This document shows positions 8,296 to 18,320 of a stretch of 64,000 nucleotides of DNA, piece after piece; positions within the stretch are counted from its first letter, which is position 1; each line of letters starts with the position of its first letter. The DNA comes from Faecalibacillus faecis. Its GTDB lineage: Bacteria; Bacillota_I; Bacilli_A; Erysipelotrichales; Coprobacillaceae. The stretch is taken from assembly GCF_003024675.1 (NCBI RefSeq), contig NZ_PYLP01000007.1, forward strand, positions 1-64,000. Direction: 5' to 3'. Under the pieces are notes generated by a model. That model saw only the letters and a program-made list of their open reading frames with translations. It did no database searches and was not told where the DNA came from. The position numbers and the translations under genes are program-made.

Positions 8296-9793
8296 TTTGT
8301 TCTTTTGAATCTTTTAATACAACGTCATGTGCTCCACCTTCAACAATTGAAGTTGCAGAAACAAGTGTGATTTTTGCTTTTTGTTGTAATTCAGGAATCG
8401 TTAAAGCACCACAGTTACACATTGTATGTTTGATTTTTGATAAAGATAATCCCACGTTATCTTTTAAGCTACCAGCATAAGGTACGTAAGAGTCAACCCC
8501 TTCTTCAAAGGAAAGTTTTGAATCTCCACCCATATCATAACGTTGCCAGTTACGAGCACGAGCAGAACCTTCACCCCAGTATTCTTTCATATATTGTCCA
8601 TTAATTTGAACTTTATTTGTAGGAGATTCATCGAATCTTGAGAAATATCTACCAAGCATAATAAAGTCAGAACCCATCGCTAAGGCTAATGTCATATGGT
8701 AATCATGAACGATACCACCATCTGAACAAATTGGTACATAAATACCAGTTTCTTTAAAGTATTCATCTCTTGCTTTTGCTACTTCGATTGTTGCAGTAGC
8801 TTGTCCACGACCAATACCTTTTTGTTCACGAGTGATACAAATCGATCCTCCACCGATACCAATTTTAACAAAGTCAGCACCACATTCTGCTAAGAATCTA
8901 AATCCTTCAGCATCAACTACATTACCAGCACCTACTTTTACAGTATCACCGTAATTTTCTCTAATCCAGTCAATTGTTAGTTTTTGCCATTCTGAGAATC
9001 CTTCTGATGAATCAATACATAATACATCAGCTCCTGCTTCTACTAAGGCAGGTACACGTGTTGCATAGTCACGAGTATTGATTCCAGCACCGACGATATA
9101 ACGTTTATTTTCATCTAATAATTCATTTGGATTTTTCTTTCTATTTTCATAGTCTTTTCTAAAGACAAAGTAATGTAATCTTTGTTCAGCATCCACAACT
9201 GGAAGTGAATTTAATTTGTTATCCCAAATCATGTCGTTACATTCTTTAAGAGATGTTCCTAAATCAGCACAAATTAATTTTTCAAATGGTGTCATGAATA
9301 CAGAAACTTTTGTATCCATTGATAAACGAGAAATACGATAATCTCTACCAGTAACAACACCTAATAATTTACCATTTGCTGTTCCATCTTCTGTTACAGC
9401 CATTGTAGCATGTCCTGTTTTTTCTTTTAATTCTAAAACATCTTTTAAAGTTGAATCTGGTGATAGGTTTGAATCACTTGGAACAAATCCAGCTTTATAA
9501 TTTTTAACACGTCTTACCATAGCTGCTTGGCTTTCAATTGATTGAGAGCCATAAATAAATGAAACTCCACCTTCTTTAGCTAAAGCAATTGCCATATTAT
9601 CATCAGATACAGCTTGCATAATTGCGGATACTAATGGGATATTTAATGATAATGCAGGTTCTTCACCTTTTTTAAATTTAACTAGTGGTGTTTTTAAACT
9701 TACGTTTTCAGCACGACACTCAGCAGATGAGTATCCTGGAACTAATAAATATTCATTAAAAGTATGCGATGGTTCTTCAAAATAAAATGCCAT
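8291..9793 (-). CDS. guaB: IMP dehydrogenase
   Basis: Oxidises IMP to XMP, the committed step of GTP synthesis. The TIM-barrel IMPDH fold is interrupted by a CBS-domain pair (about residues 105-220). The DSSEG motif is at 261-265, the catalytic loop [10 protein letters not shown] carries Cys319, and a flap Arg-Tyr pair (NWQRY) is present, so it should be a dehydrogenase rather than GMP reductase. The loop after the cysteine ([12 protein letters not shown]) differs from the common bacterial form and recalls a divergent IMPDH subfamily. It sits between ricA and cotE, has its own strong promoter and a terminator, and is probably monocistronic. Confidence 0.93.
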   Translation of the reverse strand: MAFYFEEPSHTFNEYLLVPGYSSAECRAENVSLKTPLVKFKKGEEPALSLNIPLVSAIMQAVSDDNMAIALAKEGGVSFIYGSQSIESQAAMVRRVKNYKAGFVPSDSNLSPDSTLKDVLELKEKTGHATMAVTEDGTANGKLLGVVTGRDYRISRLSMDTKVSVFMTPFEKLICADLGTSLKECNDMIWDNKLNSLPVVDAEQRLHYFVFRKDYENRKKNPNELLDENKRYIVGAGINTRDYATRVPALVEAGADVLCIDSSEGFSEWQKLTIDWIRENYGDTVKVGAGNVVDAEGFRFLAECGADFVKIGIGGGSICITREQKGIGRGQATATIEVAKARDEYFKETGIYVPICSDGGIVHDYHMTLALAMGSDFIMLGRYFSRFDESPTNKVQINGQYMKEYWGEGSARARNWQRYDMGGDSKLSFEEGVDSYVPYAGSLKDNVGLSLSKIKHTMCNCGALTIPELQQKAKITLVSATSIVEGGAHDVVLKDSKEQK

Positions 9794-9829
9794 TTTTTTA
9801 TCTCCTTAATCTTTCTATATTTTTGAAAA

Positions 9830-9858
9830 ATTATAATCCCCAAATTTAAATAAGTCAA
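9830..9858 (-). promoter_or_regulatory. Strong sigma-A promoter of guaB
   Basis: TTGACT (9858-9853) and TATAAT (9835-9830) on the minus strand are separated by exactly 17 bp. They lie just downstream of the ricA terminator and about 35 bp before the guaB start. No purine riboswitch is visible in the short leader. Confidence 0.85.
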
Positions 9859-9870
9859 TAATTAAAAAGA

Positions 9871-9893
9871 AAAAGTAGGTTTCCCTACTTTAA
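9871..9893 (-). terminator. Terminator of miaB-ricA
   Basis: The hairpin AAAGTAGG / CCTACTTT spans the ricA stop codon. It is followed on the minus strand by TTTTTCTTTTT. Confidence 0.82.
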
Positions 9894-10220
9894 GGCATTA
9901 TTAATTTGTTGATTGATTGTTTGAAGTATTTCATTTACCTCATTTTGTAAATATAAGTAATTAACAACTAAAGGATGATTTTCATAATATTCTTTTTTTT
10001 CTTGATACTCTTGTATTGTCTTTGTGACATCATCATCCTGTCTTGCTTTTTGATTGACAATCTTTTTTTGTAATACTTTTAATTCTTTTTCTAATCGTTT
10101 TAGTTTTTCATCATTTAAAACAAGTTTTTCATACTTTTGATATTCTTGAACAACTTCCAAACCTAAAATCTCTTGATTCAATTTTTGCGCAAGTTCTTCA
10201 ATTCTAGTCAACTTGTTCAC
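9885..10220 (-). CDS. ricA: YlbF/YmcA-family protein, probably RicA
   Basis: A small all-helical protein of the YlbF/YmcA family. In Bacillus, RicA (YmcA) joins RicF and RicT in the Y-complex that modulates RNase Y, and ymcA lies directly after ymcB (miaB), exactly as here. The 111 residues are almost entirely charged amphipathic helix. It is about 30 residues shorter than the Bacillus protein and has no cysteine at all, although Bacillus RicA contributes C-terminal cysteines to an iron-sulphur cluster. It overlaps miaB by 17 bp, so it is translationally coupled. RNase Y is encoded 3 kb upstream. Confidence 0.82.
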   Translation of the reverse strand: MNKLTRIEELAQKLNQEILGLEVVQEYQKYEKLVLNDEKLKRLEKELKVLQKKIVNQKARQDDDVTKTIQEYQEKKEYYENHPLVVNYLYLQNEVNEILQTINQQINNALK

Positions 10221-11646
10221 CTTTTAAAGCCCAAGTTTTTACTTCTGTTACTTTTACAGGCACAATTTTACCAATATCTTCTTTGCGTCCTTTGAAGTTA
10301 ATCAATTTTTGATGCGCCGTATATCCTGTCATCATAGTTTCATCACGTTTAGATGGACCATCCACTAAAACATCAACAATTTGATTTAAGAAACGTTGAT
10401 TTTGTTTTAAAGCTTTTTCTTTAACAACTTCATTTAATCTTTCTAAACGATCTTGTTTTTGTTCAAATGGAACGTTATCTTGCATTTTAGCCGCTGGTGT
10501 TCCTTCACGAGGTGAATAGATAAATGTATAAGCTAAATCATATTCACATTCTTCATATAAAGAAAGGGTATCTTGGAATTGTTCTTCTGTTTCATTTGGG
10601 AAACCAACGATAATATCTGTTGTAATTGAACAATCCGGCATCACTTCTTTAATCATATGGAAAAGTTCTAAATATTGTTCTCTTGTATATCTTCTACCCA
10701 TTAATTTTAAGATTTCTGTATTTCCTGATTGTACTGGTAAATGGATATAAGGCATGATGTTATCATATTGGTTAATGATTTCAATCATTTCTCTAGAAAA
10801 ATCCCATGGATGACTTGTTGTAAAGCGAATACGTGCAATTCCCGTTTTAGCAACTTCTTCTAAAAGAGTCGCAAAATCATAGTCTTCTTCTAAATCTTTT
10901 CCATAACTATTGACATTTTGTCCAAGTAATGTGATTTCTTGATAACCATCTTCTTTTAAGCCTTTAACTTCATCAATAATATCGCTCATTAAACGAGAAC
11001 GCTCTTTTCCTCTTGTATAAGGAACAATACAATATGTACAGAATTTATTACATCCATACATAATATTAACCCATGCTTTATGTCCATTAGCACGTGTTAC
11101 AGGTGTATTTTCAATAACATCCCCTTCTTTAGACCATACTTCTACAACCATTTCTTTATTGAACATCGCTTCTTTTAATAAAGTTGGTAAACGATGAATA
11201 TTATGTGTACCAAAGATCAAATCTATATGTGGATGTTTTTCTAATATTCTTTTAATAACAACTTCTTCTTGAGCCATGCAACCACATAACCCAAAAATAA
11301 GATTCGGATTTTTCTTCTTTAAGTTTTTAACATATCCGACTTTACCAAATACCTTTTCTTCAGCATTTTCACGAATCGCACAGGTATTTAATAAAATGAC
11401 ATCGGCATCTTCAATTTCTTTTGCAGGTGTATATCCCATCATTTCAAAAATACCCGCTAAAGTTTCACCATCACGTTCATTAGCTTGACATCCATAAGTA
11501 TGGATATAATATGTTTTTCCTTTACCTACATTTACCATATCACTTGGTATTTCAAAAGCATCTTTTAAATGATCAACTTGTTTTCTACTTCTTTTTTGAG
11601 CCTCTTTTAAATTTGGCCCTTTAAAATATTCACTATAATCTTTCAT
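10204..11646 (-). CDS. miaB: tRNA-2-methylthio-N6-dimethylallyladenosine synthase
   Basis: Radical-SAM methylthiotransferase that converts i6A37 to ms2i6A37 in tRNA. The N-terminal UPF0004 domain begins [14 protein letters not shown] and provides three cysteines for the auxiliary cluster. The radical-SAM motif is [17 protein letters not shown] (CxxxCxxC), and a TRAM domain ends the protein (about 415-475). A start at 11646 (MKDYSEYF) is preferred because GGTGA lies upstream of it. A longer frame to 11679 adds eleven residues but has no ribosome-binding site. Confidence 0.96.
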   Translation of the reverse strand: MKDYSEYFKGPNLKEAQKRSRKQVDHLKDAFEIPSDMVNVGKGKTYYIHTYGCQANERDGETLAGIFEMMGYTPAKEIEDADVILLNTCAIRENAEEKVFGKVGYVKNLKKKNPNLIFGLCGCMAQEEVVIKRILEKHPHIDLIFGTHNIHRLPTLLKEAMFNKEMVVEVWSKEGDVIENTPVTRANGHKAWVNIMYGCNKFCTYCIVPYTRGKERSRLMSDIIDEVKGLKEDGYQEITLLGQNVNSYGKDLEEDYDFATLLEEVAKTGIARIRFTTSHPWDFSREMIEIINQYDNIMPYIHLPVQSGNTEILKLMGRRYTREQYLELFHMIKEVMPDCSITTDIIVGFPNETEEQFQDTLSLYEECEYDLAYTFIYSPREGTPAAKMQDNVPFEQKQDRLERLNEVVKEKALKQNQRFLNQIVDVLVDGPSKRDETMMTGYTAHQKLINFKGRKEDIGKIVPVKVTEVKTWALKGEQVD

Positions 11647-11696
11647 TTTTTCACCACATTTCTTTCCTATTATATACATAAAGTTAACTTTTGGCT

Positions 11697-11727
11697 AGAA
11701 AAAAATAAGGACTTATCAGCCCTTATC
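11697..11727 (-). terminator. Terminator after the 81-residue gene
   Basis: The minus-strand hairpin GATAAGG / CCTTATT is followed by TTTTTTTC, about 10 nt after the stop codon. It isolates this small gene from miaB. Confidence 0.75.
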
Positions 11728-11736
11728 ATTTTTATC

Positions 11737-11982
11737 TTATCCAAAGAACCCATCTGGTTGAATTGAGAAGTATAATACTTTTCCTTCAGGAGTTCCTTTG
11801 AAAACTCCTTTGCAATGACCTGCAGCTTCTTCAGGTGACAATTCAGTTTCACATTCAAATTCAGCTTTGATTCCTACTTTTTTAACATATTTACATGATA
11901 CTTTATCATCTGAATATCCATCAAAGAAATCAATAATTTTTTGAACTTGTCCTGTTTGCATTAATAATTTACATTTTGCCAT
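11737..11982 (-). CDS. Small conserved-looking protein of unknown function
   Basis: I do not recognise this 81-residue protein. It has a strong ribosome-binding site (GGAGGT, 9 nt before ATG), its own terminator and a balanced mixed alpha/beta composition, so it is very likely a real gene. It carries four cysteines (residues 4, 30, 44, 57) and the segment ELSPEEAAGHCKGVFKGTPEG, and ends in PDGFFG. It has no signal peptide or membrane segment. It occupies the position where tdh-kbl lie in Bacillus, between spoVS and miaB. Spore or RNA-metabolism roles are only guesses from context. Confidence 0.75.
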   Translation of the reverse strand: MAKCKLLMQTGQVQKIIDFFDGYSDDKVSCKYVKKVGIKAEFECETELSPEEAAGHCKGVFKGTPEGKVLYFSIQPDGFFG

Positions 11983-12056
11983 TTTAATAAAACCTCCATT
12001 TACATGTCAGTATTATACAATGATTATCTAAAAAAAGAAACCCTTTTCACGAAAAA

Positions 12057-12317
12057 TTAACGTAATTCAATAACAAGACGAATGGCTGTAATTATTTTAT
12101 CATCTACTGTCAAATCATGAAACGAAGGAATACAAATAAGTTCTTTTCCTGTAGGAATAATATACCCTCTGGCAATAGCAATCGACTTAATAGCTTGATT
12201 AAGAGCTGCAGCTCCTATTACTTGAATCATAAGTTTATCCTTTTCTCGCATTAATGATGCAATAGCTCCTGCCACGTGATTAGGAACTGATGTTGAAGAT
12301 ACTTTTATTATTTCCAT
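12057..12317 (-). CDS. spoVS: Stage V sporulation protein S
   Basis: An 86-residue Alba-like protein nearly collinear with Bacillus SpoVS: MEIIKVSSTSVPNHVAGAI at the start, IGAALNQAIKSIAIARG in the middle and a C-terminal ELR. It is needed for late sporulation and influences division gene expression in Bacillus. The start at 12317 is chosen because AGGAGG lies 7 nt upstream; an upstream ATG at 12374 would add nineteen unrelated residues. It lies just after ymdB, as in Bacillus, but a terminator separates them. Confidence 0.94.
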   Translation of the reverse strand: MEIIKVSSTSVPNHVAGAIASLMREKDKLMIQVIGAAALNQAIKSIAIARGYIIPTGKELICIPSFHDLTVDDKIITAIRLVIELR

Positions 12318-12361
12318 ATTTTTGCCTCCTAATTCACTATATGAATTCTTTATAAAAAAAT

Positions 12362-12386
12362 AACAAAAAAGCATCTAAGATGCTTT
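12362..12386 (-). terminator. Terminator of rny-ymdB segment
   Basis: The stem AAAGCATC / GATGCTTT with a 3-nt loop spans the ymdB stop. It is followed on the minus strand by TTTTTTGTTATTTTTTT. Confidence 0.82.
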
Positions 12387-13160
12387 GTAAGGATGATCCT
12401 CATTGATCAAAATTCTTTCAATTGAAATTGGTTGATGTTGTTCATTAAACTCCATAACCACACCAGCAAGTTGCCCTGAATTTTCTGATATTAAAAACTT
12501 AGAACTTAACCCTCGCATACGGGCAATCACACTATCTAAGTCACAGCCAAGTGAACTTAAATAAGGTCCTGTCATACCTGCATCAGAAATAAAAGCTACT
12601 TTTCCATCAATAATTCTTTCATCGGCTGTTTGAACATGGGTATGTGTTCCTAAAACTGCTTGTACTTTATCTCTACAATAATAAGCAAGTCCAATCTTTT
12701 CACTTGTTGCTTCAGCATGAATATCAATAATGTGAATATCTTGTTCAAGATTTAAATAATCATCAATTTGATCAAAAGGATTTGAGTAACGATTATCCAT
12801 AAAAACACATCCAAGAGCATTAGTAACACGAATCTTTGTCCCTTTAACATTAAACACCCTTGAAGAAACTCCTGGTAAAACCCTTGGTTGGTTATAGGGA
12901 ACCACTAAACGATCCGCTTCATCAATAAAATCAAAAAGCTCTTTTTTATCAAAAGTATGATTTCCCATTGTCATACAATCAACACCTTCAAAAGTAAAAA
13001 AATCATAATGCTTTCTATTTAAACCTTTACCATGAGTGGCATTTTCAACATTAGCGATAACAAAATCAATTTGGTAGTCTTTACGAATACGATAAAGATA
13101 ATCCTCAATCATTTGTCGTCCTACATTTCCAACGACATCTCCAATAAATAAAACCTTCAT
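12375..13160 (-). CDS. ymdB: YmdB-family metallophosphoesterase (2',3'-cyclic nucleotide phosphodiesterase)
   Basis: Calcineurin-like phosphoesterase. In Bacillus, YmdB hydrolyses 2',3'-cAMP and affects sporulation and biofilm choice. The metal ligands are visible: GDVVG (residues 6-10), NVENATHGKG (about 38-47), MGNHTFD (about 66-72) and GTHTHVQTAD (about 171-180). A start at 13160 is preferred because GAGGA lies 9 nt before it; a second ATG 6 nt upstream sits almost on top of the ribosome-binding site. It follows rny, as in Bacillus. Confidence 0.92.
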   Translation of the reverse strand: MKVLFIGDVVGNVGRQMIEDYLYRIRKDYQIDFVIANVENATHGKGLNRKHYDFFTFEGVDCMTMGNHTFDKKELFDFIDEADRLVVPYNQPRVLPGVSSRVFNVKGTKIRVTNALGCVFMDNRYSNPFDQIDDYLNLEQDIHIIDIHAEATSEKIGLAYYCRDKVQAVLGTHTHVQTADERIIDGKVAFISDAGMTGPYLSSLGCDLDSVIARMRGLSSKFLISENSGQLAGVVMEFNEQHQPISIERILINEDHPYKAS

Positions 13161-13206
13161 TTTCATTCCTCATTTCTAAATCAAAAACATTCTAACATAA
13201 CAAAAT

Positions 13207-13231
13207 AAAAAAAGGGAATGATTTTCCCTTT
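13207..13231 (-). terminator. Terminator of rny
   Basis: The stem AAAGGGAA / TTCCCTTT with a short loop is followed on the minus strand by TTTTTTTATTTTG. It lies right at the rny stop and probably lets some transcription through to ymdB. Confidence 0.78.
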
Positions 13232-14786
13232 ATTTAGCAATTTCACTTGCTCGAATTTCTCTTATAACAGTTACTTTAATATGTCCTGGATAAGTTAATT
13301 CATTTTCAATTTTTGTCTTAATATCACGTGCAATCTTATGACTTGCAACATCATCAACTTGATCAGGTTTTACGACGATACGAATTTCGCGTCCTGCTTG
13401 AATAGCGAAGACACGCTCAACACCATCAAAGCTTTTAGCCATTTCTTCAAGTTTTTCAAGTCTTTGGATATAGTTTTCAATTGTTTCACTACGACTTCCT
13501 GGTCTAGCAGCGGATAAGGTATCTGCCGCAGCAACTAAGATTGAAATAACACTTGTTGCCGGAACATCACCATGGTGAGACTCAATAGCATTAACAACTG
13601 TAGCATTTTCTCCATGTTTTTTTGCAAATTTTGCACCTAATTCAACATGGCTACCTTCCATTTCATGATCCATAGCTTTACCAATATCATGTAATAAACC
13701 AGCACGTTTTGCCATTTGTTGATTTAAACCAAGTTCAGCTGCCATAATACCAGCTAAATGTGCTACTTCTAAGGAATGTTGAAGTGCATTTTGTCCATAA
13801 CTTGTACGATATTTTAATTTACCTATTTGTTTGATAATTTCTTTGTCAATACGAGAAATACCTAATTCAAATACCGCATTTTCTCCCGTTTTACGAATCA
13901 CTTCATCTAATTCTTTTCTTGTTTTTTCAACAACTTCTTCAATTCTTCCAGGTTGAATACGTCCATCTCTAATTAATGTTTCCAAAGATAAACGAGCAAT
14001 TTCTCTTCTTACTGGATCAAAACAAGAAATTGTAATAGCTTCAGGTGTATCATCAATAATTAAATCAACACCTGTTGCTTGCTCAATTGCTTTAATATTA
14101 CGCCCTTCACGACCAATGATACGTCCTTTCATTTCTTCACTAGGAAGAGCAACAACTGTTACTGTTCTTTCAGTAACTTCTTCTTGAGCATATCTATTGA
14201 TTGCATTAGCGATAATATCTCTCGATAAATCAGCCGCTTTACTTTTAGCTTCTTCTTCTTGTTCTTTAATATAAGCAGACATTTCTAGTGAAATTTGTTG
14301 TTCAACTTGTTTGAACAATTCTTCTTTTGCTTCTCTTGCTGACATAGCGGCAACTTTTTCTAATTCTACAACTTTTGAATCAATTTTATTTTTAAGTTCA
14401 GCCTCTAATTTATCTATTCCAGCCTCTTTTTCATTTAATTGTTTGACTCTTTGTGCTAAAACTTCTTCTTTTCCTTGAACGGTAATATCTTTACGTTCAA
14501 TTTCTTTTTCACGATCAGAAAGTTTATTTTCAAGTTCAATAATTTCATGTCTTTGTTCTTTAATTTCTTTTTCCGCTTCTAACTTTAATTCGTAAGCTTG
14601 TGTTTTGGCATCTAAAATTGCTTCTTTTACTAAGTTATCAGCCTTTGTATTGGCATCATCAATAATTTTTTCTGCACTTACATTTGCTTTTGAAATATTA
14701 AGTTTGGCATATATAAAATAAATAAGAACACCTACAGCGATAGCTAGAACATAGGATAAAATAGAGACAATATTCATACTTGGCAT
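13230..14786 (-). CDS. rny: Ribonuclease Y
   Basis: Membrane-anchored endoribonuclease that initiates mRNA decay. An N-terminal transmembrane helix (about residues 5-25) is followed by a long charged coiled coil (30-200), a KH domain with [13 protein letters not shown], and an HD domain with [13 protein letters not shown] and a downstream ESHHGD. The 518 residues match the family. The start at 14786 (MPSMNIV) is chosen because GGAGG precedes it by 8 nt; an in-frame ATG at 14801 overlaps that Shine-Dalgarno. The RicA and MiaB genes nearby match the Bacillus linkage. Confidence 0.97.
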   Translation of the reverse strand: MPSMNIVSILSYVLAIAVGVLIYFIYAKLNISKANVSAEKIIDDANTKADNLVKEAILDAKTQAYELKLEAEKEIKEQRHEIIELENKLSDREKEIERKDITVQGKEEVLAQRVKQLNEKEAGIDKLEAELKNKIDSKVVELEKVAAMSAREAKEELFKQVEQQISLEMSAYIKEQEEEAKSKAADLSRDIIANAINRYAQEEVTERTVTVVALPSEEMKGRIIGREGRNIKAIEQATGVDLIIDDTPEAITISCFDPVRREIARLSLETLIRDGRIQPGRIEEVVEKTRKELDEVIRKTGENAVFELGISRIDKEIIKQIGKLKYRTSYGQNALQHSLEVAHLAGIMAAELGLNQQMAKRAGLLHDIGKAMDHEMEGSHVELGAKFAKKHGENATVVNAIESHHGDVPATSVISILVAAADTLSAARPGSRSETIENYIQRLEKLEEMAKSFDGVERVFAIQAGREIRIVVKPDQVDDVASHKIARDIKTKIENELTYPGHIKVTVIREIRASEIAK

Positions 14787-14845
14787 AAATTCATCCTCCA
14801 TTTTTTCTATGTATATTCTTATATGACGTGTTTACGCACAAGTAT

Positions 14846-14874
14846 ATTATATGTCAAATTCACATTTTTGACAA
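14846..14874 (-). promoter_or_regulatory. Promoter of rny
   Basis: TTGTCA (14874-14869) and TATAAT (14851-14846) on the minus strand are 17 bp apart, about 60 bp upstream of the rny start. Confidence 0.72.
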
Positions 14875-15147
14875 TATTAAGTTGTCATGCAAAAAAAGTG
14901 ATTTAAATTGAAAAGACCTAACATTTTACATAATGTCGATCCCTCTTTTCTTTCATTCATACTCCATATAAAAATCATATTATTGATATTTAAAAATGAA
15001 AACATTTTTTCATTGACTCTCGCTCTTATCAAAAAAGGACAATCTATAGGATTATCCGTTTTCAACTATAATATGAGATCACCGAAAACGTGCATAATAT
15101 TATAATTAAAACTAAATACAATGTTTTCCTTGAAATTTTACATAGTA
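14875..15147. other. Intergenic region between recA and rny
   Basis: About 270 bp with no supported gene. Short open frames on both strands lack ribosome-binding sites and look like chance. The only structure seen is a 7-bp inverted repeat (CGTTTTC ... GAAAACG, about 15057-15091) with a 20-nt AT-rich centre. No LexA-type box (GAAC-N4-GTTC) was seen. Confidence 0.5.
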
Positions 15148-15174
15148 AAAAGGAAGAAGATTTACACTTCTTCC
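15148..15174 (-). terminator. Terminator of the rodZ-pgsA-cinA-recA operon
   Basis: The stem GGAAGAAG / CTTCTTCC with a 7-nt loop overlaps the recA stop. It is followed on the minus strand by TTTTT. Confidence 0.85.
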
Positions 15175-16181
15175 TCACTTGGCATTAATGATACTTTAAT
15201 TGCTTCTGTAATTTCATTCATAATATCAGGATGTTCAATTAGATAACGTTTTGCATTTTCACGACCTTGTCCAATCTTTTCACCCTTATAGGCATACCAT
15301 GCTCCTGATTTATCCACAATATCTTTTTCAACCGCTAAATCAAGTACTTCACCATCTCTAGAAATACCTTTTCCATAAATAATATCAACAGAAGTTGATT
15401 TAAATGGTGGTGCAACTTTATTTTTAACAACTTTAATATTTACTTTATTTCCGACAATTTCTGTACCATTTTTGATAGCTTCACTTCTTCTAATTTCAAC
15501 ACGAACAGAAGAATAGAATTTTAAAGCACGTCCACCTGTCGTTGTTTCAGGATTTCCAAACATCACACCAATTTTTTCACGTAATTGGTTAATGAAAATA
15601 ATTGTGCAATCTGTTTTATTCATGACCCCTGATAATTTACGTAAGGCCTTCGACATTAAACGTGCTTGTAGACCCATTTGTTGGTCTCCCATTTCACCAT
15701 CTAATTCCACTTGAGGAACAAGTGCAGCAACTGAATCGACAACAACTAAATCAATCGCTCCTGAACGAACAAGTGTTTCTGCGATTTCTAATCCTTGTTC
15801 TCCACTATCTGGTTGTGAAAGAATAAGTTCATCAATATTGACTCCTAAGTTTTTAGCATATACAGGATCAATTGCATGTTCTGCATCAATAAAAGCAGCA
15901 GTTCCCCCTTGTTTTTGAACTTCTGCAATTGCATGTAATGTTAGAGTTGTTTTCCCACTTGATTCTGGTCCGTAAATTTCAATAATTCTTCCTTTTGGAT
16001 ATCCTCCTATTCCTAAGGCCATATCCAACGTTAATGAACCCGTTGGAATAACCGCTACATCAACAGCTGCACGATCTCCAAGTTTCATTACTGAACCTTT
16101 TCCAAATTGTTTTTCAATTTGTTTGATTGCATCATTTAAAGCTTGTTCTTTTTTTGTATCAACATCTTTTTTTACTGCCAT
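15162..16181 (-). CDS. recA: Recombinase RecA
   Basis: Strand-exchange ATPase of homologous recombination and the SOS co-protease. Walker A is GPESSGKT (71-78). The DNA-binding loops ([15 protein letters not shown] and [22 protein letters not shown]) and the C-terminal acidic tail (PSEEEV) are present. The 339-residue length is normal. It lies 35 bp after cinA in an apparent rodZ-pgsA-cinA-recA operon. No SOS box is visible in that short gap, so regulation by LexA is not evident. Confidence 0.99.
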   Translation of the reverse strand: MAVKKDVDTKKEQALNDAIKQIEKQFGKGSVMKLGDRAAVDVAVIPTGSLTLDMALGIGGYPKGRIIEIYGPESSGKTTLTLHAIAEVQKQGGTAAFIDAEHAIDPVYAKNLGVNIDELILSQPDSGEQGLEIAETLVRSGAIDLVVVDSVAALVPQVELDGEMGDQQMGLQARLMSKALRKLSGVMNKTDCTIIFINQLREKIGVMFGNPETTTGGRALKFYSSVRVEIRRSEAIKNGTEIVGNKVNIKVVKNKVAPPFKSTSVDIIYGKGISRDGEVLDLAVEKDIVDKSGAWYAYKGEKIGQGRENAKRYLIEHPDIMNEITEAIKVSLMPSEEEV

Positions 16182-16216
16182 AATTTTACCTCCTAACCCT
16201 ATATACGCTTTTTTTC

Positions 16217-16687
16217 TTAATTTTTCTTCAAATTTTCATTAATTTTTTCAATTATTTTCTTTTTTGCAAATTCAACAGCCTTTGAAGCAATTTCTTGTCT
16301 ACTTCCTGTTAAATTCAATTTATAAACAACAACATCTTGATAAGCAATCCCAATATAAACTTCACCTACTGGCTTACCTTCCATTGCATTTGGACCAGCA
16401 TTTCCTGTAAAAGAAACACAAAGATCAGTATCTAAAATACTCTTTCCATTGACGCACATCAAAGTTGCAATTTCTTTAGAAACGACCCCGTATTTTTCAA
16501 TCAAAGCATGATCAATCGATAAAAGTCTTTCCTTTGTTTCACTTTGATAAGTAATCAAAGAACCCTTATAAACCTTAGAAATGCCAGGAATACTTCCTAG
16601 CATTGTCGCAAAATTTCCTACTGTAAAACTTTCTACAGAAGAAATTGTTATTCCCTTTTCTATCAATAATTCAGCAAGTTCATTCAT
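16217..16687 (-). CDS. cinA: CinA C-terminal domain protein (nicotinamide-nucleotide amidohydrolase type)
   Basis: 156 residues matching only the C-terminal CinA/PncC domain, which deamidates nicotinamide mononucleotide. The family motif [13 protein letters not shown] (17-29) and SFTGNAGP (about 91-98) are present. In Bacillus the gene at this position encodes a two-domain ~415-residue CinA, so the N-terminal MoaB-like domain has been lost or was never present. The reading frame is complete, with a start that overlaps the pgsA stop by one base, so this is a short form and not a broken gene. Confidence 0.9.
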   Translation of the reverse strand: MNELAELLIEKGITISSVESFTVGNFATMLGSIPGISKVYKGSLITYQSETKERLLSIDHALIEKYGVVSKEIATLMCVNGKSILDTDLCVSFTGNAGPNAMEGKPVGEVYIGIAYQDVVVYKLNLTGSRQEIASKAVEFAKKKIIEKINENLKKN

Positions 16688-17280
16688 TACATTGACTCCG
16701 TTAACATATCTTTACTATCCATAAAATAATCAATTCCACTTACCACTGAAATAATACAAGCAATCCATACCATTATTTGTCCAACTGGTAAATGAATGAT
16801 TGAAAAAGGAAAATCATTAAGTAATAAGAAAATCACACTAATCATTTGTGTTACTGTTTTTAATTTTCCTAAATATTTTGCCGCAATAACAACTTGCTTA
16901 TTAGCTGCCACTAAACGAATCGCATCTACAATCGTATCCCTAGAAATCATAATAATAGGAATAATAATTGAAATTGTTCCATCACTTGCTAATAATAAGA
17001 AAATTGTATTGATTAATAATTTATCTGCAATAGGATCCGCAAATTTTCCAAAGGTTGTAATTAACTTTGATTTTCTAGCAATTTGTCCATCAAAATAATC
17101 TGTCAAAGAAGCTACCGCGAAAATGATAAATATAATAATATTTACAAGTGAAATATTTGCATTCAATATATGATAAACAGGCATATTGATTCCAAATGTT
17201 GTATAAGGAAACATATAAATAAGAATTAGAATTGGAACTAGGATAATTCTTGTAACCGTTAATTTATTAGGTAAGTTCAT
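16687..17280 (-). CDS. pgsA: CDP-diacylglycerol-glycerol-3-phosphate 3-phosphatidyltransferase
   Basis: Makes phosphatidylglycerol phosphate at the membrane. The CDP-alcohol phosphotransferase signature is clear (DYFDGQIARKSK...GKFADPIADK, about residues 61-87). There are several hydrophobic helices over 197 residues, a normal length. It overlaps rodZ upstream and cinA downstream by one base each, indicating tight coupling. Confidence 0.95.
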   Translation of the reverse strand: MNLPNKLTVTRIILVPILILIYMFPYTTFGINMPVYHILNANISLVNIIIFIIFAVASLTDYFDGQIARKSKLITTFGKFADPIADKLLINTIFLLLASDGTISIIIPIIMISRDTIVDAIRLVAANKQVVIAAKYLGKLKTVTQMISVIFLLLNDFPFSIIHLPVGQIMVWIACIISVVSGIDYFMDSKDMLTESM

Positions 17281-18278
17281 TATTTATCCAACGTTAACTT
17301 AAATGTTCTAACCTTACCATTAGATCTTGTTCCATTATGATCGCTTTCTTCTAATGGGATTTTTTGGTCATTAATATAATAACGATGTCCTAAGTTCCAA
17401 CTATATGAAAATTCTAAATATTGAAAATCATTGACATTAAATTCTAATTCAACACTTTCACAAGCTGAATCATCTTTTAATGCATCCGAGGCAGAAATGT
17501 TTGCTAGATTACTACTATAAACACCTCGTTTAAAAGTATCAGTTTGATAGCTATTTGTATCGCCATTGACATGTAGATCAACTGTTGTCGCAAAAGTAAA
17601 GTCTACTTTTAATTTAAAAGTATCTCCTTCATATCCTTCTGGTAATTTAAAACTGTAATCTCCATCTGCATTTTTAGTAAATGTGATTTCAGATGTTGTT
17701 TGCTTTTTCGTTGTTTTTTTCTTCGTTGTTGATTTTTTTGTGTCTTTTGTTGTATTCTTTTTTATATTATCACTTGTTTCTGTTTGTGAAGGATTACTAT
17801 TTTCGAACTTTGCATCCTTTGAGTTTGTGAAAATAAATGAATAACCTAGAACACAAATAATTGCAATCACAATAACGATCACAATTGCATACTTCACATA
17901 TCTTAAAATATAGTGATCTTCATAAACACCTTTTTTTACGGGTTGTTTTTTAGGTGGTTGTATATTTTTTACTTTATCTATAAAAGTAACAGATCCTATA
18001 TCTTCCTTTTTATCATCTATAGTTTTTAAATCAGCCTTTTTAATTTCCCTTGTAATTGCATAATAATCATCTGCAATTGTCTCATCTATTTCTAAGTATC
18101 TTGCGATTTTTTTAAGATACATTTTTACATAAAGCTCGTCTCCGACGAAGCGTTCAAAAGCACCATCTTCAATATCACGAATAATATTAACAGAAAGTAA
18201 TGTAGCTTCTGCAACTTCCTCGATTGTAACGCCTTTGGCAATGCGGGCTGCTTTTATTTTTTCACTTATTTTGTCCAT
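17280..18278 (-). CDS. rodZ: RodZ-like membrane-anchored helix-turn-helix protein
   Basis: A cell-shape protein of the RodZ/YmfM type: an N-terminal Xre-like helix-turn-helix (residues 3-70), a Lys/Pro linker, one transmembrane helix (129-151), a Ser/Thr/Lys-rich extracellular linker (about 165-195) and a beta-rich C-terminal domain (200-332). RodZ connects MreB to the elongation machinery. It is the first gene of the rodZ-pgsA-cinA-recA operon, the same order as ymfM-pgsA-cinA-recA in Bacillus. RBS AAGGAGGA precedes the start. Confidence 0.9.
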   Translation of the reverse strand: MDKISEKIKAARIAKGVTIEEVAEATLLSVNIIRDIEDGAFERFVGDELYVKMYLKKIARYLEIDETIADDYYAITREIKKADLKTIDDKKEDIGSVTFIDKVKNIQPPKKQPVKKGVYEDHYILRYVKYAIVIVIVIAIICVLGYSFIFTNSKDAKFENSNPSQTETSDNIKKNTTKDTKKSTTKKKTTKKQTTSEITFTKNADGDYSFKLPEGYEGDTFKLKVDFTFATTVDLHVNGDTNSYQTDTFKRGVYSSNLANISASDALKDDSACESVELEFNVNDFQYLEFSYSWNLGHRYYINDQKIPLEESDHNGTRSNGKVRTFKLTLDK

Positions 18279-18320
18279 AAAGACATCCTCCTTTACACAT
18301 AGGCATAATTAAACAAATAA

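Noticed and set aside
9794-9884. Purine riboswitch before guaB
   Set aside because: The leader between promoter and start is about 35 nt, too short for a purine aptamer.
14877-15105. Short frames on both strands between recA and rny
   Set aside because: No Shine-Dalgarno, overlap each other on opposite strands, and no recognisable pattern.
15162-16220. LexA (SOS) box upstream of recA
   Set aside because: No GAAC-N4-GTTC type sequence was found in the 35-bp gap or before the operon promoter.
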